Positions 1 to 6,369 of a DNA stretch of 6,369 bases are shown in pieces (the stretch's first letter is position 1; every line of letters begins with the position of its first letter). The notes under the pieces were generated by a model, which did not search any database, was not told the DNA's origin, and saw only the letters and a program-made list of their open reading frames with translations. A program made the translations under genes and the position numbers. The DNA is taken from NCBI GenBank assembly GCA_937875245.1, contig CALNCH010000018.1, positions 1 through 6,369 of the forward strand. Direction: 5' to 3'. Source of the stretch: an uncultured Spirochaetaceae bacterium. Its GTDB lineage: Bacteria; Spirochaetota; Spirochaetia; Treponematales; Treponemataceae.

Positions 1-1218
1 CAGACAAAGAGCTGATAAAAAACCATGATCATGTTGTTTATACAAATCTTTTAATACTCGAACAGCTAAATCAACTGGATTTCCGGCGTTTACATCGTAA
101 AATCGCCATAAAATATTACCGGATTTATCTACTAAAACAGCTTTTGTTGTTGTAGATCCAGCATCAAGACCTAAGAAAACCGGACCTTTTGCTTGACTTA
201 ATTCACTGGAACGAGCCATTTCTGCAGCATGACGTTTATAAAATTCTTCAAGATCAGCCTCATCTTTAAATAGAGGTTCCAGTCTTTGAATTTCTGTCAT
301 TTCTGCATCAACTAAGGTTTTTAAACTTTCTCGTAAATCAGCTACTGATACAAAGGGATTTTTGGTATCAGGTGAAATACAAGAAAGAGAGCGTTCTGCA
401 GAGAAAGCAGCACCCGCTGCTACAAATAATTGAGAATCTTCAGGAGCAATAATAGCATCTCCAGTAAGTTTTAAGGTTTGAACAAAACGATATCGTAATT
501 GATCTAAGAAATGAAGTGGTCCACCTAAAAAAGCTACATTTCCACGAATAGGCTTACCACATGCTAAGCCTGATATAGTTTGACTGACAACAGCTTGAAA
601 AATACTAGCTGCAATATCTTCTTTTCGAGCACCTTCATTGATTAGTGGTTGTACGTCTGTTTTGGCAAATACACCACAACGAGCCGCAATAGGATAAATA
701 GTAGTGGCACCTTTGGCTAATTCATTTAATCCTGGAGCATCAGTTTCCAAAAGAGCGGCCATTTGATCAATAAAAGCACCGGTACCTCCTGCACAAGTAC
801 CATTCATACGTTGTTCCACACCACCTGTAAAATAGGTGATTTTGGCATCTTCTCCACCTAACTCGATTACAACATCCGTTTGTGGAATAAGCTTTGTAAC
901 AGCAGTAGTAGATGCAACAACTTCTTGAATAAAGGGAATAGAAAGCCATTGAGATACAGATAATCCACCAGAACCGGTAACTTTTAAACTGAGGGTTTGA
1001 TCTTCTCCTAAATTAGTTTTAGACTGTACTGCATCTAAGGCTTCTGTAACAACAGAAATAATAGTGCTGCGAATATCCGCTCTATGTCTTTCATATTTAG
1101 AAAACAACATGGTATCATCGTCGTTTAATACCACAACCTTAACGGTAGTTGAACCAACATCAATGCCCATTCTAAGTGGTTCTTTTACTGTTTTAAAATG
1201 TATTTTTTCAATATCCAT
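1..1218 (-). CDS. Acyl-CoA dehydratase activase, BadF/BadG/BcrA/BcrD (ASKHA) family, double-domain form, 3' partial
   Basis: The first 406 residues are visible; the gene runs off the left edge. Family role: a homodimeric ASKHA ATPase uses ATP hydrolysis to push an electron from a [4Fe-4S] cluster into a partner such as 2-hydroxyacyl-CoA dehydratase or benzoyl-CoA reductase. Seen here: a phosphate-binding loop DVGSTT at 20-25, ELGGEDAK at 119-126, the cluster-ligand Cys142 in NGTCAGGTGAF and Cys181 in ARCGVFAK, and GGP at 232-234. The 39-residue Cys-Cys spacing equals that of HgdC (Cys127/Cys166). A second nucleotide-binding domain begins at about 347 with DAGSTTTK (352-359), so this is the large two-headed form, whose relatives run to well over 1,000 residues with further C-terminal domains. 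Its physiological partner cannot be told from the fragment. The start ATG (1216-1218) lies 19 bp after the previous stop; the ribosome site is weak (GGGA, 10 nt upstream). It is last of four visible operon genes. Confidence 0.9.
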   Translation of the reverse strand, partial: MDIEKIHFKTVKEPLRMGIDVGSTTVKVVVLNDDDTMLFSKYERHRADIRSTIISVVTEALDAVQSKTNLGEDQTLSLKVTGSGGLSVSQWLSIPFIQEVVASTTAVTKLIPQTDVVIELGGEDAKITYFTGGVEQRMNGTCAGGTGAFIDQMAALLETDAPGLNELAKGATTIYPIAARCGVFAKTDVQPLINEGARKEDIAASIFQAVVSQTISGLACGKPIRGNVAFLGGPLHFLDQLRYRFVQTLKLTGDAIIAPEDSQLFVAAGAAFSAERSLSCISPDTKNPFVSVADLRESLKTLVDAEMTEIQRLEPLFKDEADLEEFYKRHAAEMARSSELSQAKGPVFLGLDAGSTTTKAVLVDKSGNILWRFYDVNAGNPVDLAVRVLKDLYKQHDHGFLSALCL

Positions 1219-1237
1219 ATCTAATTTTTCCCATTTC

Positions 1238-1957
1238 CTATTTGTCTATATAAATCATGAAAACAGCCTTAACATCTTTTAAGGTTGCTTTTATCCCTTC
1301 TTTTTTTAAACGAAGTAAAGCCTCTTGCTCGGTGATATTATTATCTTCATTATAATATCCTTCAACTTTAATGATAATAGTTTCATCAAGTAAAGGCAAC
1401 CGAGTAGAGCCTTTTTTTATTAAAGCCGCCACTGCAGTTTCTAACCGGTCAATACGATTAAAGAGATAGGTATCTGTCATAAATCGAGTAGGAGAATCTA
1501 CAACTTGTTGCAAGTTAAATAGTAAATCAGTAGGAGATACAAAAGCACCAGTAATGCGAGGTGTTAATTCATCAACTTTTAAAGTGATATCATAAAATAA
1601 GGCTGTGTCATAATAAAAACTTAATCCTTGAGGTAAATAAGGTAGCAAAGAAAAATCTTTATAGGAAAGAGAATGGGGATAAATAACAAAACGGAATATA
1701 TCACCACTTTCTACTTTTACAATAGTTTTTACCCCTGTTAAAGAGGTAATACTCCATGTAATATTGAGAGATGTTTCAATTTTCCCAATACATTCATCAC
1801 TCAATGAGTTTTGAGAAAAAATTTCAACGGACTTCCCATCTTCTCGCATACCAGTGTAAAAACCAGTATCAGAAGGTTGTATATTCCAAGATTGACCATA
1901 ACACACAAAAGAAAAAGCCCCACAAATAATACAAAGCATGACTGCTGTTTTTTTCAC
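1238..1957 (-). CDS. Exported protein of unknown function, 239 aa
   Basis: I do not recognise the family. The N-terminus is a classic signal peptide: MKK, a hydrophobic stretch at about 5-19, then probable signal peptidase I cleavage near CYG/QS (residue 21). The mature part (about 218 residues) has alternating hydrophobic and polar residues typical of beta structure at about 40-135, then a more helical part (about 140-182) including FNRIDRLETAVAALIKKG, and a C-terminal piece ending in AVFMIYIDK. No further membrane segment is seen, so it should be periplasmic or surface-associated. The GTG start is well supported: GAGG sits 7 nt upstream, with the site beginning in the stop codon of the preceding gene. 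The next possible start (ATG, residue 7) would damage the signal peptide. Position after a cyclase and a coiled-coil membrane protein suggests a shared envelope role. From memory, Treponema pallidum has hypothetical genes beside its cyclase TP0485; whether this is a homologue is unchecked. Confidence 0.82.
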   Translation of the reverse strand: MKKTAVMLCIICGAFSFVCYGQSWNIQPSDTGFYTGMREDGKSVEIFSQNSLSDECIGKIETSLNITWSITSLTGVKTIVKVESGDIFRFVIYPHSLSYKDFSLLPYLPQGLSFYYDTALFYDITLKVDELTPRITGAFVSPTDLLFNLQQVVDSPTRFMTDTYLFNRIDRLETAVAALIKKGSTRLPLLDETIIIKVEGYYNEDNNITEQEALLRLKKEGIKATLKDVKAVFMIYIDK

Positions 1958-1964
1958 AACACAA

Positions 1965-1970
1965 CCTCTT
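1965..1970 (-). promoter_or_regulatory. Ribosome-binding site for the exported protein
   Basis: On the minus strand AAGAGG ends 7 nt before the GTG at 1957. Its first A is the last base of the TAA stop of the preceding gene. It decides the GTG start and implies translation in series from one message. Confidence 0.7.
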
Positions 1971-3457
1971 TATTTAACTATATCTAAAAGCAGTCTATCA
2001 CCTACTTTCATTTTTTGAGTTGCTTCTTTATTTGCAGGAATAGCAAATATAAAAGAACCCTGAGTTTCAAAACTAACTCGATCAATTATTTGGTTGGAAT
2101 TTCTAAAAACATAGGCCCCGAACTCCAGAGCAGAATCTTTATACAAAGGAGACAGATACACCAAAATAGAAGAATCTGCGCCTATGTCCAGAATAAAACC
2201 TGCGTCCCCTGATTGAGTGGCAACACTATCAAAATAGCTTTCCATACGTTTGTAGGTAGCTATTTGAGATTCTAAAACAGATTTTTCTTGGATTCCAAAT
2301 TCATTTTCCAGTTTTTGGGTTGCAATCAGAGATTCTTTTTCTCTCAGAATTTCCTGATACTTAGCTTCTATTTTATCAACAAAAGTAACTGCTAAGAAAC
2401 CAACCTGTTCTCCAGCACTAAAAGCTTGAGATAATACTGCGGCATTATATTCCTTCATACTATTTTCAAAAGGAATTGAGGCCATCATATTTGATATATA
2501 CTCTAAATCCTTATATTCACTAATTACAGATTCTAATTCCAATAATAAGTCCGGATATTCTTCAAATATCATATAGTTTTTAAAAGCTTCAATGTTTGAA
2601 ATATCATGGGGAAATTCACTATTTTGCAATACGATATTATTTCCTACTTCATCAGTAAAAAGAGGATCCAGAACATCGATTCGATCTTTATAATGTTGTG
2701 AAACTTCTGCAATTGCTTTTCGCTGTGAATCAGATGCGTCCTGTTGTAATTCTATATTTCGTTCTCTTAAAACTGCAAGGAGCTCTTCATAATACGCAGT
2801 TAATCGCTCTTTTTCTAATTCAAAAACTTGACGCTGAGAGTCTATTGCAACTTGTTGCTGTAATGCTCTTTCCACGTTTTGACTATCATATTGTATTAAT
2901 TGTCTTTCCAAATCCGCTATAGTTACATCTATTTCCCCTACTTTTTCATCATAGGAGGTATTTATTTCATCAACTCGTTTTTGATAATCCCTTTGTGCTG
3001 TCGCTATTCTTTTTTGTCTTTCTTGTCCTGACAGTAGCATTGATGTTATAGAATAGTTCTCTGTTTCCCATTGTAGTTTTGCTTCGTTTAATAACACACT
3101 ACGCTCATTTTCAATTTTAGTCCGTTGATTTTTTGATGATGCTAAAGATTCTTCCGTTCGAGATACCATATCCAGCAACTTTCGAAGATTCACGTCTTCA
3201 AAAACATCAACAGAAACTTCAATATGTCTGTTTTGATAGTCAATATATTTGTAAAAACCTACCGTTGCAGCTATTACAATGATAAAAAGTCCAGTCATTA
3301 ATAAAGGAATAAAAGGAGACCGATTTTTCTTTGCTTTCGCAAATTCCACCTCAAGATTGTAGGTTTCAGGTTGCTCTTTATTGAAAGCAGATACTTCTTC
3401 TTGAAGAAACAAACGTACTTCAGGTTTTTGAATAATTACTTTGTAGTCATTGTCCAT
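1970..3457 (-). CDS. Single-pass membrane protein with long periplasmic coiled coil, 495 aa, unknown function
   Basis: No family is recognised with certainty. Residues 1-47 are a charged cytoplasmic segment, 48-69 a single membrane helix (PFIPLLMTGLFIIVIAATVG), and from about 86 to 260 the protein is rich in Glu, Lys, Arg and Gln with heptad-like spacing, a long coiled coil expected outside the membrane. A less regular helical region follows (about 285-415, with a second coil-like part at 360-405), then a compact beta-rich domain at about 418-495 (GFILDIGADSSILVYLSP to KVGDRLLLDIVK). The layout (short N-terminus, one helix, coiled coil, beta domain) resembles MreC, but the coil is much longer and no MreC motif is certain. 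Start: ATG at 3457 has GGAG 6 nt upstream; an in-frame TTG at 3469 would add four residues but overlaps that site, so ATG is chosen. The gene overlaps the cyclase by 22 bp in another frame, pointing to translational coupling and a likely functional partnership. Confidence 0.85.
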   Translation of the reverse strand: MDNDYKVIIQKPEVRLFLQEEVSAFNKEQPETYNLEVEFAKAKKNRSPFIPLLMTGLFIIVIAATVGFYKYIDYQNRHIEVSVDVFEDVNLRKLLDMVSRTEESLASSKNQRTKIENERSVLLNEAKLQWETENYSITSMLLSGQERQKRIATAQRDYQKRVDEINTSYDEKVGEIDVTIADLERQLIQYDSQNVERALQQQVAIDSQRQVFELEKERLTAYYEELLAVLRERNIELQQDASDSQRKAIAEVSQHYKDRIDVLDPLFTDEVGNNIVLQNSEFPHDISNIEAFKNYMIFEEYPDLLLELESVISEYKDLEYISNMMASIPFENSMKEYNAAVLSQAFSAGEQVGFLAVTFVDKIEAKYQEILREKESLIATQKLENEFGIQEKSVLESQIATYKRMESYFDSVATQSGDAGFILDIGADSSILVYLSPLYKDSALEFGAYVFRNSNQIIDRVSFETQGSFIFAIPANKEATQKMKVGDRLLLDIVK

Positions 3458-5124
3458 ATTCCACTCCAATCTTCAGGTGCTGATTTATTACCCATTCGTT
3501 CCAGAAAAACTTGAGACACTTCTAGACCAGAAGCTTTCATATGCTGACGAGCAGATTTCCAATCACCCTGATAATAGGCAGTTAAACCCTGGGCAAATAT
3601 ATCGTATTTTGAAATATCCTCTTTACTATACAAGGTAGTATCTAAGGGGAAGAATATTGTTTTACCTTCTGTTTTTCCTTTTACCTGAACCGTATCAATT
3701 TCGTACATCTTGTATTGCAACGATACTTTTTCTACTTCATTTTTAATATATTCAGATACAATCACAGGTAATTTATAGACTCGTGTTAAACCTTCCAGTC
3801 TGGAAGAGGAGTTTACGTTATCTCCAATAACAGTATTCGTCATATGTTCTGAAGATCCAATATTTCCATAGAATACTTTTCCACCATCAATACCAACACC
3901 AACGTCTAATAAAACGGCTTTATATACTCTTTCTTCTGCTTCGGTTAAAGAACGAGTTTCTTCTATTTTTTCACGTTTCTCAATCATTTTTTGTCGAAGT
4001 TCTGCAGTAACTTGGGTAATATTCCATGCGCTTTTTACTGCTTGCAAAGACTTATTTTCAAAGGTATTCATAGTACCATATACAGCAAGAACTGCGTCTC
4101 CGATGATAGAACCAATGACTCCATATTGTTCATGAATAGTTTTGATAGTTCTGTCATAGTGAATGTTCAGTAAATTAATAATGTCGTTTCCCAAGGTTTC
4201 AGTCATATAGGTAAAACCACGGATATCAGAAAAAAGAATGGTTAATTCCCTTTGAGTTCCTTCCAAATGAATAACATGGTCACTGTAAGCTTTTTTTACA
4301 ACGTCTTGAGATACGAATTTTTGAAAAATACCTAATAAATTGTTAATAGTTGAAGACAAGGCATTGAAAGAAGCACTCAAGTAAGTGATATCGTCATTCG
4401 GAGCTCCCGATAAATCTAACAAATCCATTTTTTGAGAAGCTTTCATTTTGTACAGACTTTCAGTCATGGTTCTAATGTTTTTGAAAATGTTTTTAAACAT
4501 TAATAACCCGACAAAAAGGAAAAGAACGGTTAAAACAATAATAATAGCGGTAACCAAGAGAAAAACCCGATTTGAATCTCTGCGTAAATCGGATAAGGTT
4601 TCTGCCCGAATTAAAAAGACTTTCCACTCTTCGTGATATTTATACACACCCAGATAACTTTCCCCATTTGCCGAAAAATTAATGGAACCCTCTGTTATAC
4701 CATCTGTGAGATTTTGCTTAAGGGTTTTCAATGCTCCTAAATCAACAAAACCTGGAAAGCTAGAACCCGTTTTTTGACAAAAAAGTAAGGTTGCATCAGG
4801 ACGAACAGCTAATGCAACACTGTCATCATACACTAAACTTTTTGTGATAGACTCTTTCATTGCAGAAACCGCAGAATCTTGATCTTGAGAGTATTTATAT
4901 ATCTCAAATTGGTTTGAAGCATTGGTATACAAATCTTTTAGTTCATTTACTAAGATTTGATTCGTCAAACGTATAATCTGAGATTGATTAAGCTGTACAT
5001 TGATAAAATTTGTTGTGAAATTTGACAACAATAGTAAACAAACAAAGACAGCCAAAATCTTAGCAGAGATTGGGATAATGGGGGTCTTTCCCACATATTG
5101 GAAAAATAGTTTTTTTCTCGGCAT
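3436..5124 (-). CDS. Membrane-bound class III adenylate/guanylate cyclase with external sensor region and HAMP-like linker
   Basis: 562 residues from ATG. Order: membrane helix about 20-40; external region about 41-186, plausibly a Cache-like sensor; membrane helix 187-210; HAMP-like linker about 211-266; class III catalytic domain about 290-495; C-terminal tail with a TPR-like helix pair (AQGLTAYYQGDWKSARQHM) ending APEDWSGIWTMTTK, a tail seen in many bacterial adenylate cyclases. Catalytic residues seen: metal-binding Asp300 (FSDIRGFT) and Asp343 (IIGDAVLA), transition-state Asn438 and Arg442 (GDNVNSSSRLE). Thr429 occupies the second substrate-specifying place, as in class IIIb enzymes, but the expected Lys is Ser339. 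Product is probably cAMP by family, with activity or nucleotide choice uncertain. It is the first gene of the leftward operon. Start: ATG at 5124 has AAGGAG 14 nt upstream (longer than usual); the in-frame GTG at 5157 has no ribosome site and would add 11 residues. Confidence 0.92.
   Translation of the reverse strand: MPRKKLFFQYVGKTPIIPISAKILAVFVCLLLLSNFTTNFINVQLNQSQIIRLTNQILVNELKDLYTNASNQFEIYKYSQDQDSAVSAMKESITKSLVYDDSVALAVRPDATLLFCQKTGSSFPGFVDLGALKTLKQNLTDGITEGSINFSANGESYLGVYKYHEEWKVFLIRAETLSDLRRDSNRVFLLVTAIIIVLTVLFLFVGLLMFKNIFKNIRTMTESLYKMKASQKMDLLDLSGAPNDDITYLSASFNALSSTINNLLGIFQKFVSQDVVKKAYSDHVIHLEGTQRELTILFSDIRGFTYMTETLGNDIINLLNIHYDRTIKTIHEQYGVIGSIIGDAVLAVYGTMNTFENKSLQAVKSAWNITQVTAELRQKMIEKREKIEETRSLTEAEERVYKAVLLDVGVGIDGGKVFYGNIGSSEHMTNTVIGDNVNSSSRLEGLTRVYKLPVIVSEYIKNEVEKVSLQYKMYEIDTVQVKGKTEGKTIFFPLDTTLYSKEDISKYDIFAQGLTAYYQGDWKSARQHMKASGLEVSQVFLERMGNKSAPEDWSGIWTMTTK
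3464..3467 (-). promoter_or_regulatory. Ribosome-binding site inside the cyclase 3' end
   Basis: GGAG on the minus strand lies 6 nt before the ATG at 3457. It falls within the codons for the terminal DWSGIW motif of the cyclase. It argues for the ATG over the TTG at 3469 and for coupled translation of the two genes. Confidence 0.7.
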
Positions 5125-5138
5125 TACAAAATAATATA

Positions 5139-5144
5139 CTCCTT
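5139..5144 (-). promoter_or_regulatory. Probable ribosome-binding site for the cyclase
   Basis: A strong AAGGAG on the minus strand, but 14 nt from the ATG at 5124 instead of the usual 5-9. No in-frame ATG, GTG or TTG lies closer. It still favours the ATG over the upstream GTG at 5157, which the site would follow rather than precede. Confidence 0.55.
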
Positions 5145-5171
5145 GCCACAAAAACACAATACCGTTATTCT
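5143..5171 (+). promoter_or_regulatory. Putative sigma70-type promoter for murJ
   Basis: TTGCCA (5143-5148, 5/6 match to TTGACA), an exact 17-bp spacer, and TATTCT (5166-5171, 4/6 match to TATAAT). Expected transcription start is about 5178-5179, one or two bases before the murJ ATG, which would give a leaderless message. Hexamer matches in AT-rich DNA are common, so this rests on spacing and on location in the divergent gap. Confidence 0.45.
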
Positions 5172-5196
5172 AACTCAATATGAAATCAACAGCTAA
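5167..5196 (-). promoter_or_regulatory. Possible promoter for the cyclase operon
   Basis: On the minus strand TAGAAT (5172-5167) is a 5/6 match to TATAAT; 18 bp upstream is only a weak TTAGCT (5196-5191). Predicted start near 5160 gives a leader of about 36 nt holding the AAGGAG. It overlaps the murJ -10 on the opposite strand, and its upstream half lies within murJ coding sequence. The -35 match is poor, so confidence is low. Confidence 0.28.
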
Positions 5197-6369
5197 AAAA
5201 AACCTTGTAGCATCTGGAATAAGATTATCAATGCTTACTTTAATATCCCGTATTTTAGGGCTTGTACGAGAAATGACCAAGGCTGCTTTCTTAGGAACAT
5301 CAGCCTTGGCAGATGCCTTTGGAATAGCCTTTATGATTCCCAATTTATTTCGACGTCTGTTTGCAGAAAATAGTATATCAGTTGCCTTTATTCCTACTTT
5401 CAAAAAATACTTAGAAGAACAAGAATCCCTTCCTAATGGAAAAGAAAGAACTCAACAATTTGTTTCTGCTACCTTTACCCTTGTTTCTTTTGTTACCGCA
5501 ATTACGGTTATTATTGGTATTATTGCAACTCCTTTAATAGTACCTTTTTTTACTGATGAGAATTCAACTGCTATTTTACCAGAAATGACACTGCTGACGA
5601 GAATTATGTTTCCTTATTTGTTTGTTATTTCTTTGGCAGCCTTTTTTCAAGGTATATTAAATGGTTTAAAAATATTTTCACCTTCTGGTTTTACTCCCAT
5701 TTTATTTAACTTAATGGTAATTGGATCTACCTATCTTTTTGCAAACAAAATGGAAAATCCTGCTCGAGCAATGTCAGTGGGTGTACTCCTTGGTGGATGT
5801 GTCCAAGCTTTGTTTCAATTACCCTACGTGCTAAAACAGGGTTGGAAAATCTCACTTACCAGTTTAAAAAACGCTTTTGGGAATCCCGGAACAAGAAAAG
5901 TTTTAACCCTGATTGGGCCAACTATTATTGGAATGGCTGCCTACCAATTGAATGATGTAGTGTCAACAGCTTTGGCAGGAAACGCCGGAACAGGAATTGT
6001 TTCGAGTTTACAATATTCTCTTCGCTTACAAGAGCTAATTTTAGGAATATTTGCAGTATCTATTGGTACCGTAATCCTTCCAGATTTATCTGGCTTAGCC
6101 CAAAAAAAAGATTGGACAAGTTTTTCGAAAATGTTGTCTCAAGCAATGAATATTATTGCCTTAATTACCATCCCAATCACCTTCTTTTCTCTCATTACCG
6201 GTGAAAATATTATTATTTTGGTATATAAAAATCACCGTTTTACTGATGAATCAGTGCTATTAACCGTAAAAGCCTTTCGCTTTCATATAGCTGGTTTATT
6301 TTTTATTGCATTAAATCGAATTATTTCTCCTGCTTTTTATGCTCGGCTCCCCCCACATTGGGGATCCTG
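5180..6369 (+). CDS. murJ: MurJ (MviN) lipid II flippase, 3' partial
   Basis: About 396 residues of a protein usually near 510-540 are present; the gene runs off the right edge. MurJ is a MOP-superfamily inner-membrane protein with about 14 helices that flips lipid II to the periplasmic face for peptidoglycan synthesis. Family marks: N-terminal SRILGLVREM with Arg24 and Arg30 (matching E. coli Arg18 and Arg24), ADAFGIAF with Asp45 (Asp39), PNLFRRLFAE with Arg58/Arg59, FIPTF, and LRLQELILGIFAVSIGTVILPDLS with Arg282 at the place of E. coli Arg270. The start at 5180 fits the family's N-terminus, but nothing like a ribosome site precedes it. It is divergent from the cyclase operon across 55 bp. 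After Ala388 (6343) the reading RLPPHWGS does not look like MurJ, whereas another frame gives PPTLGIL, closer to the expected sequence; an indel near the end is likely. Confidence 0.94.
   Translation, partial: MKSTAKKNLVASGIRLSMLTLISRILGLVREMTKAAFLGTSALADAFGIAFMIPNLFRRLFAENSISVAFIPTFKKYLEEQESLPNGKERTQQFVSATFTLVSFVTAITVIIGIIATPLIVPFFTDENSTAILPEMTLLTRIMFPYLFVISLAAFFQGILNGLKIFSPSGFTPILFNLMVIGSTYLFANKMENPARAMSVGVLLGGCVQALFQLPYVLKQGWKISLTSLKNAFGNPGTRKVLTLIGPTIIGMAAYQLNDVVSTALAGNAGTGIVSSLQYSLRLQELILGIFAVSIGTVILPDLSGLAQKKDWTSFSKMLSQAMNIIALITIPITFFSLITGENIIILVYKNHRFTDESVLLTVKAFRFHIAGLFFIALNRIISPAFYARLPPHWGS
6344..6369. other. Suspect terminal sequence: frame loss in murJ, six-C run and BamHI-type site
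   Basis: The final 26 bases are noticeably more G+C-rich than the gene before them and include six consecutive C (6349-6354) and GGATCC (6362-6367). In the murJ frame they give an unlikely peptide; in the frame starting at 6346 they give APPTLGIL, more like the conserved TPTLAGI-type stretch after AFYA. A base missing from the C run or poor sequence at a contig or clone end explains this best. Confidence 0.45.

Noticed and set aside
1064..1282. 72-codon plus-strand open frame opposite the activase start
   Set aside because: It lies antisense to a clear activase domain and the end of the exported-protein gene, has no ribosome site of note, and encodes no recognisable pattern.
1330..1365. EF-hand-like loop in the exported protein (YYNEDNNITEQE)
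   Set aside because: Only part of the calcium-loop pattern fits; position 1 is Tyr instead of Asp, and no second loop is seen.
1895..1957. Lipoprotein signal in the exported protein (Cys19 after FSFV)
   Set aside because: Val directly before the Cys is poor even for relaxed spirochaetal lipoboxes; cleavage after CYG by signal peptidase I fits better, though a lipoprotein is not excluded.
2698..2922. Plus-strand frame with hydrophobic stretches opposite the coiled-coil region
   Set aside because: The Leu/Val richness is a complement effect of Gln/Glu/Lys-rich coiled-coil codons.
5125..5157. Longer cyclase starting at GTG 5157
   Set aside because: No ribosome site precedes it, the strong AAGGAG lies inside the extension, and the added 11 residues (MFLWQGVYYFV) add no recognisable feature.
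5170..5403. 77-codon minus-strand open frame antisense to the murJ start
   Set aside because: It mirrors conserved murJ codons, and its basic composition is what the complement of that sequence gives; no independent support.
1..6369. tRNA, rRNA, CRISPR, insertion sequence or clear riboswitch
   Set aside because: Genes fill the window almost end to end; the gaps are 19, 12 and 55 bp, and I saw no direct-repeat array, terminal inverted repeat or structured RNA pattern.

Overview
The window is an AT-rich stretch of bacterial chromosome that looks spirochaetal, most likely Treponema-like. The basis is low G+C codon use, a class III cyclase ending in the C-terminal motif common in bacterial adenylate cyclases, two adjacent hypothetical envelope proteins of a kind I associate with treponemes, and a double-headed acyl-CoA dehydratase activase. 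This placement is inference from style and gene content; no marker gene is present. No RNA genes, mobile elements, CRISPR arrays or clear repeats were found.

Layout: four tightly packed genes read leftward (minus strand) from about 5124 to the left edge, and one gene reads rightward from 5180 to the right edge. In transcription order the leftward genes are: (1) a membrane-bound class III adenylate/guanylate cyclase with two membrane segments, a sensor-like external loop and a HAMP-like linker (3436-5124); (2) a 495-residue single-pass protein with a long coiled coil and a small C-terminal beta-rich domain (1970-3457), overlapping the cyclase by 22 bp; (3) a 239-residue exported protein of unknown function (1238-1957), starting at GTG 12 bp downstream; (4) a large BadF/BadG/BcrA/BcrD-type ATPase activase (1-1218, partial), starting 19 bp further on. 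The rightward gene is murJ, the lipid II flippase, cut by the window edge.

The spacing (overlap of 22, then gaps of 12 and 19 bp) says the four leftward genes are almost certainly one operon. The first three look like an envelope signalling unit: a cyclase that senses something outside the membrane, a membrane-anchored coiled-coil partner, and a secreted protein. The activase belongs to anaerobic radical/iron-sulfur metabolism and may only share the transcript. The 55-bp divergent gap before murJ appears to hold overlapping promoters for both directions.

Most notable points: the cyclase has Ser where the purine-specifying Lys normally sits, although its metal-binding and transition-state residues are present; murJ has no ribosome-binding site and a promoter-like element ending 8 bp before its ATG, suggesting a leaderless message; and the last ~25 bp lose the expected murJ frame, suggesting a sequence error or breakpoint at the window's end.
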